This document shows positions 6,646 to 7,114 of a stretch of DNA of 7,114 bases, piece after piece. Below the pieces are notes generated by a model that made no database searches, was not told the DNA's origin, and worked only from the letters and a program-made list of their open reading frames with translations. Numbering within the stretch: the first letter of the stretch is position 1; every line of letters begins with the position of its first letter. The DNA lies in assembly GCA_965649545.1 (NCBI GenBank), contig CBFGLF010000089.1, positions 1-7,114 of the forward strand, given 5' to 3'. The DNA is from CABHOJ01 sp965649545. Its GTDB lineage: Bacteria > Pseudomonadota > Gammaproteobacteria > Burkholderiales > Methylophilaceae. Both the position numbers and the translations under genes were made by a program.

Positions 6646-6662
6646 TGTCCGAAATACGGACA
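6646..6662. promoter_or_regulatory. Putative operator 1: perfect inverted repeat TGTCCG-N5-CGGACA
   Basis: TGTCCG (6646-6651), AAATA, CGGACA (6657-6662) form a perfect 6-bp inverted repeat. It ends 8 bp upstream of the ribosome-binding site of the leftward FMN-protein gene, in its leader if the proposed promoter is right. The same architecture recurs at 6733-6749. Regulators of the IclR family typically bind such short palindromes beside their own gene, and the divergent IclR-type protein is the obvious candidate. Binding is inferred. Confidence 0.7.
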
Positions 6663-6691
6663 TTCACGAATATCCTGTTAGCGATATTAAT

Positions 6692-6701
6692 AATCATGAT
6701 T
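6692..6701. repeat. Perfect 10-bp palindrome AATCATGATT in the divergent promoter core
   Basis: The palindrome sits between the overlapping divergent promoters, near the midpoint between the two 17-bp operators (midpoint about 6697-6698). It may be a further protein-binding site or a chance palindrome in AT-rich DNA. Confidence 0.3.
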
Positions 6702-6705
6702 TAAT
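6697..6705 (+). promoter_or_regulatory. Putative extended -10 promoter of the IclR-type gene
   Basis: TGATTTAAT gives an extended -10 TG (6697-6698) and TTTAAT (6700-6705, 5/6). The best -35-like hexamer is the weak TTAGCG at 6678-6683. Transcription would start near 6712, placing operator 2 at roughly +22 to +38. The element interleaves with the leftward promoter. Confidence 0.38.
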
Positions 6706-6732
6706 GTGGTCAATCTTATGGGGTGATTTACC

Positions 6733-6749
6733 TGTCCATTTATCGGACA
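6733..6749. promoter_or_regulatory. Putative operator 2: imperfect inverted repeat TGTCCA-N5-CGGACA
   Basis: TGTCCA (6733-6738), TTTAT, CGGACA (6744-6749) has the same length and half-sites as the repeat at 6646-6662, with one mismatch in the left arm and an equally A/T-only spacer. It ends 3 bp before the GGGAG ribosome-binding site of the IclR-type gene, fitting autoregulation. The centres of the two repeats are 87 bp apart. Binding is inferred. Confidence 0.68.
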
Positions 6750-6762
6750 TCTGGGAGAGGCT

Positions 6763-7114
6763 ATGGCATCGGAGAAACACAGCGGACTTACGGATTCAGC
6801 GGGCAGTCTCAACCGTGCGGTCACCCTGTTGACGACTATCGCTCGCGGCTCACGCCTAGGTAGCTCCTTGACCGAGCTGGTCGCGCGAAGCGGCTTACCC
6901 CGACCGACCATCCACCGTGTGCTCGATACTTTGATCAATCTCGGCTGGGTGGAGCGTGACGCGCAATCCGCGCGATATAACCTCGGCGCCGATCTGGCGG
7001 CTTTGGGGTATTCCGCCATCTGTCGGCATCCTATCGCGCGCGTGGCCGAGACGCCGCTTAGCCGCCTGGCGGAGACCCTCGATCAGCTGGTCTATCTCGG
7101 CGTGCGCTCAGGTC
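6763..7114 (+). CDS. IclR-family transcriptional regulator, N-terminal part (3' end outside window)
   Basis: This predicted cytoplasmic DNA-binding regulator starts at the ATG 6763-6765, behind GGGAG (6753-6757) with a 5-nt spacer. It is open to the window edge: 117 codons are visible of the usual 250-280. After a short polar N-terminus, SLNRAVTLLTTIARGS (residues 15-30) is the typical IclR helix 1. A winged helix-turn-helix follows: SSLTELVARSGLPRPTIHRV, with recognition helix about 46-57, then LDTLINLGWVERDAQSARYNLG, where RYNLG marks the wing. LGYSAICRHPIARVAETPLSRLAETLDQLVYLGVRSG begins the effector-binding domain. The gene is divergent from the FMN-protein gene, and its leader carries one of two matching palindromes, so it probably regulates itself and the leftward operon. 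Activator or repressor mode and effector are unknown. Confidence 0.93.
   Translation, partial: MASEKHSGLTDSAGSLNRAVTLLTTIARGSRLGSSLTELVARSGLPRPTIHRVLDTLINLGWVERDAQSARYNLGADLAALGYSAICRHPIARVAETPLSRLAETLDQLVYLGVRSG

Larger units (their letters stand above)
6684..6713 (-). promoter_or_regulatory. Putative promoter of the leftward FMN-protein/DUF1097 operon
   Basis: On the minus strand TTGACC (6708-6713) matches 5/6 of the -35 consensus. A usable -10 follows at 16-18 bp spacing (ATTAAT 6686-6691 or TAATAT 6684-6689, each 4/6) in a very AT-rich stretch. Transcription would start around 6677-6680, placing operator 1 at roughly +17 to +33 and operator 2 about 20 bp upstream of the -35. Confidence 0.45.

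Noticed and set aside
1..7114. Mobile element, CRISPR array, tRNA or riboswitch
   Set aside because: No transposase, terminal repeats, repeat-spacer pattern, tRNA-like cloverleaf or recognisable riboswitch core was seen on reading both strands. The metH upstream region, where a cobalamin or SAM element might sit, is outside the window.

Overview
The window looks like a stretch of GC-rich proteobacterial chromosome, most likely from a beta- or gammaproteobacterium. The evidence is a cobalamin-dependent methionine synthase, the peptidoglycan-recycling ligase Mpl (characteristic of Gram-negative beta/gammaproteobacteria), a TonB-type energy transducer and a HIT protein of a type I associate with Betaproteobacteria. 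The species assignment is inference. I see no insertion sequence, phage gene, CRISPR array, tRNA or rRNA.

Layout. Positions 1-2171 (+) hold the C-terminal part of metH, whose 5' end lies outside the window. A hairpin overlapping its stop codon and a short intergenic region with an extended -10 promoter separate it from a tight three-gene cluster: mpl (2289-3665), a TonB/TolA-like energy transducer (3662-4615) and a small thioredoxin-like [2Fe-2S] ferredoxin (4602-4919). Both downstream genes appear to start with TTG inside the end of the preceding gene, each behind a good Shine-Dalgarno sequence, so translational coupling is likely.

A convergent leftward block follows: a HIT-family hydrolase (4954-5367), a DUF1097-like multi-spanning membrane protein (5414-5938) and a pyridoxamine-phosphate-oxidase-like FMN-binding protein (5971-6627). 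Divergent from it, an IclR-family regulator starts at 6763 and runs off the right end.

The most interesting part is the 135-bp region between the divergent start codons (6628-6762). Its AT-rich core carries overlapping divergent promoters, bracketed by two 17-bp inverted repeats of the same design (TGTCCG, five bases, CGGACA; the second has one half-site mismatch). Each repeat lies just upstream of the ribosome-binding site of one gene. The simplest reading is an IclR-type regulator that controls both itself and a small flavoprotein plus membrane-protein operon through this operator pair. The physiological role and inducer cannot be read from the sequence, and this is the best candidate here for an undescribed system.
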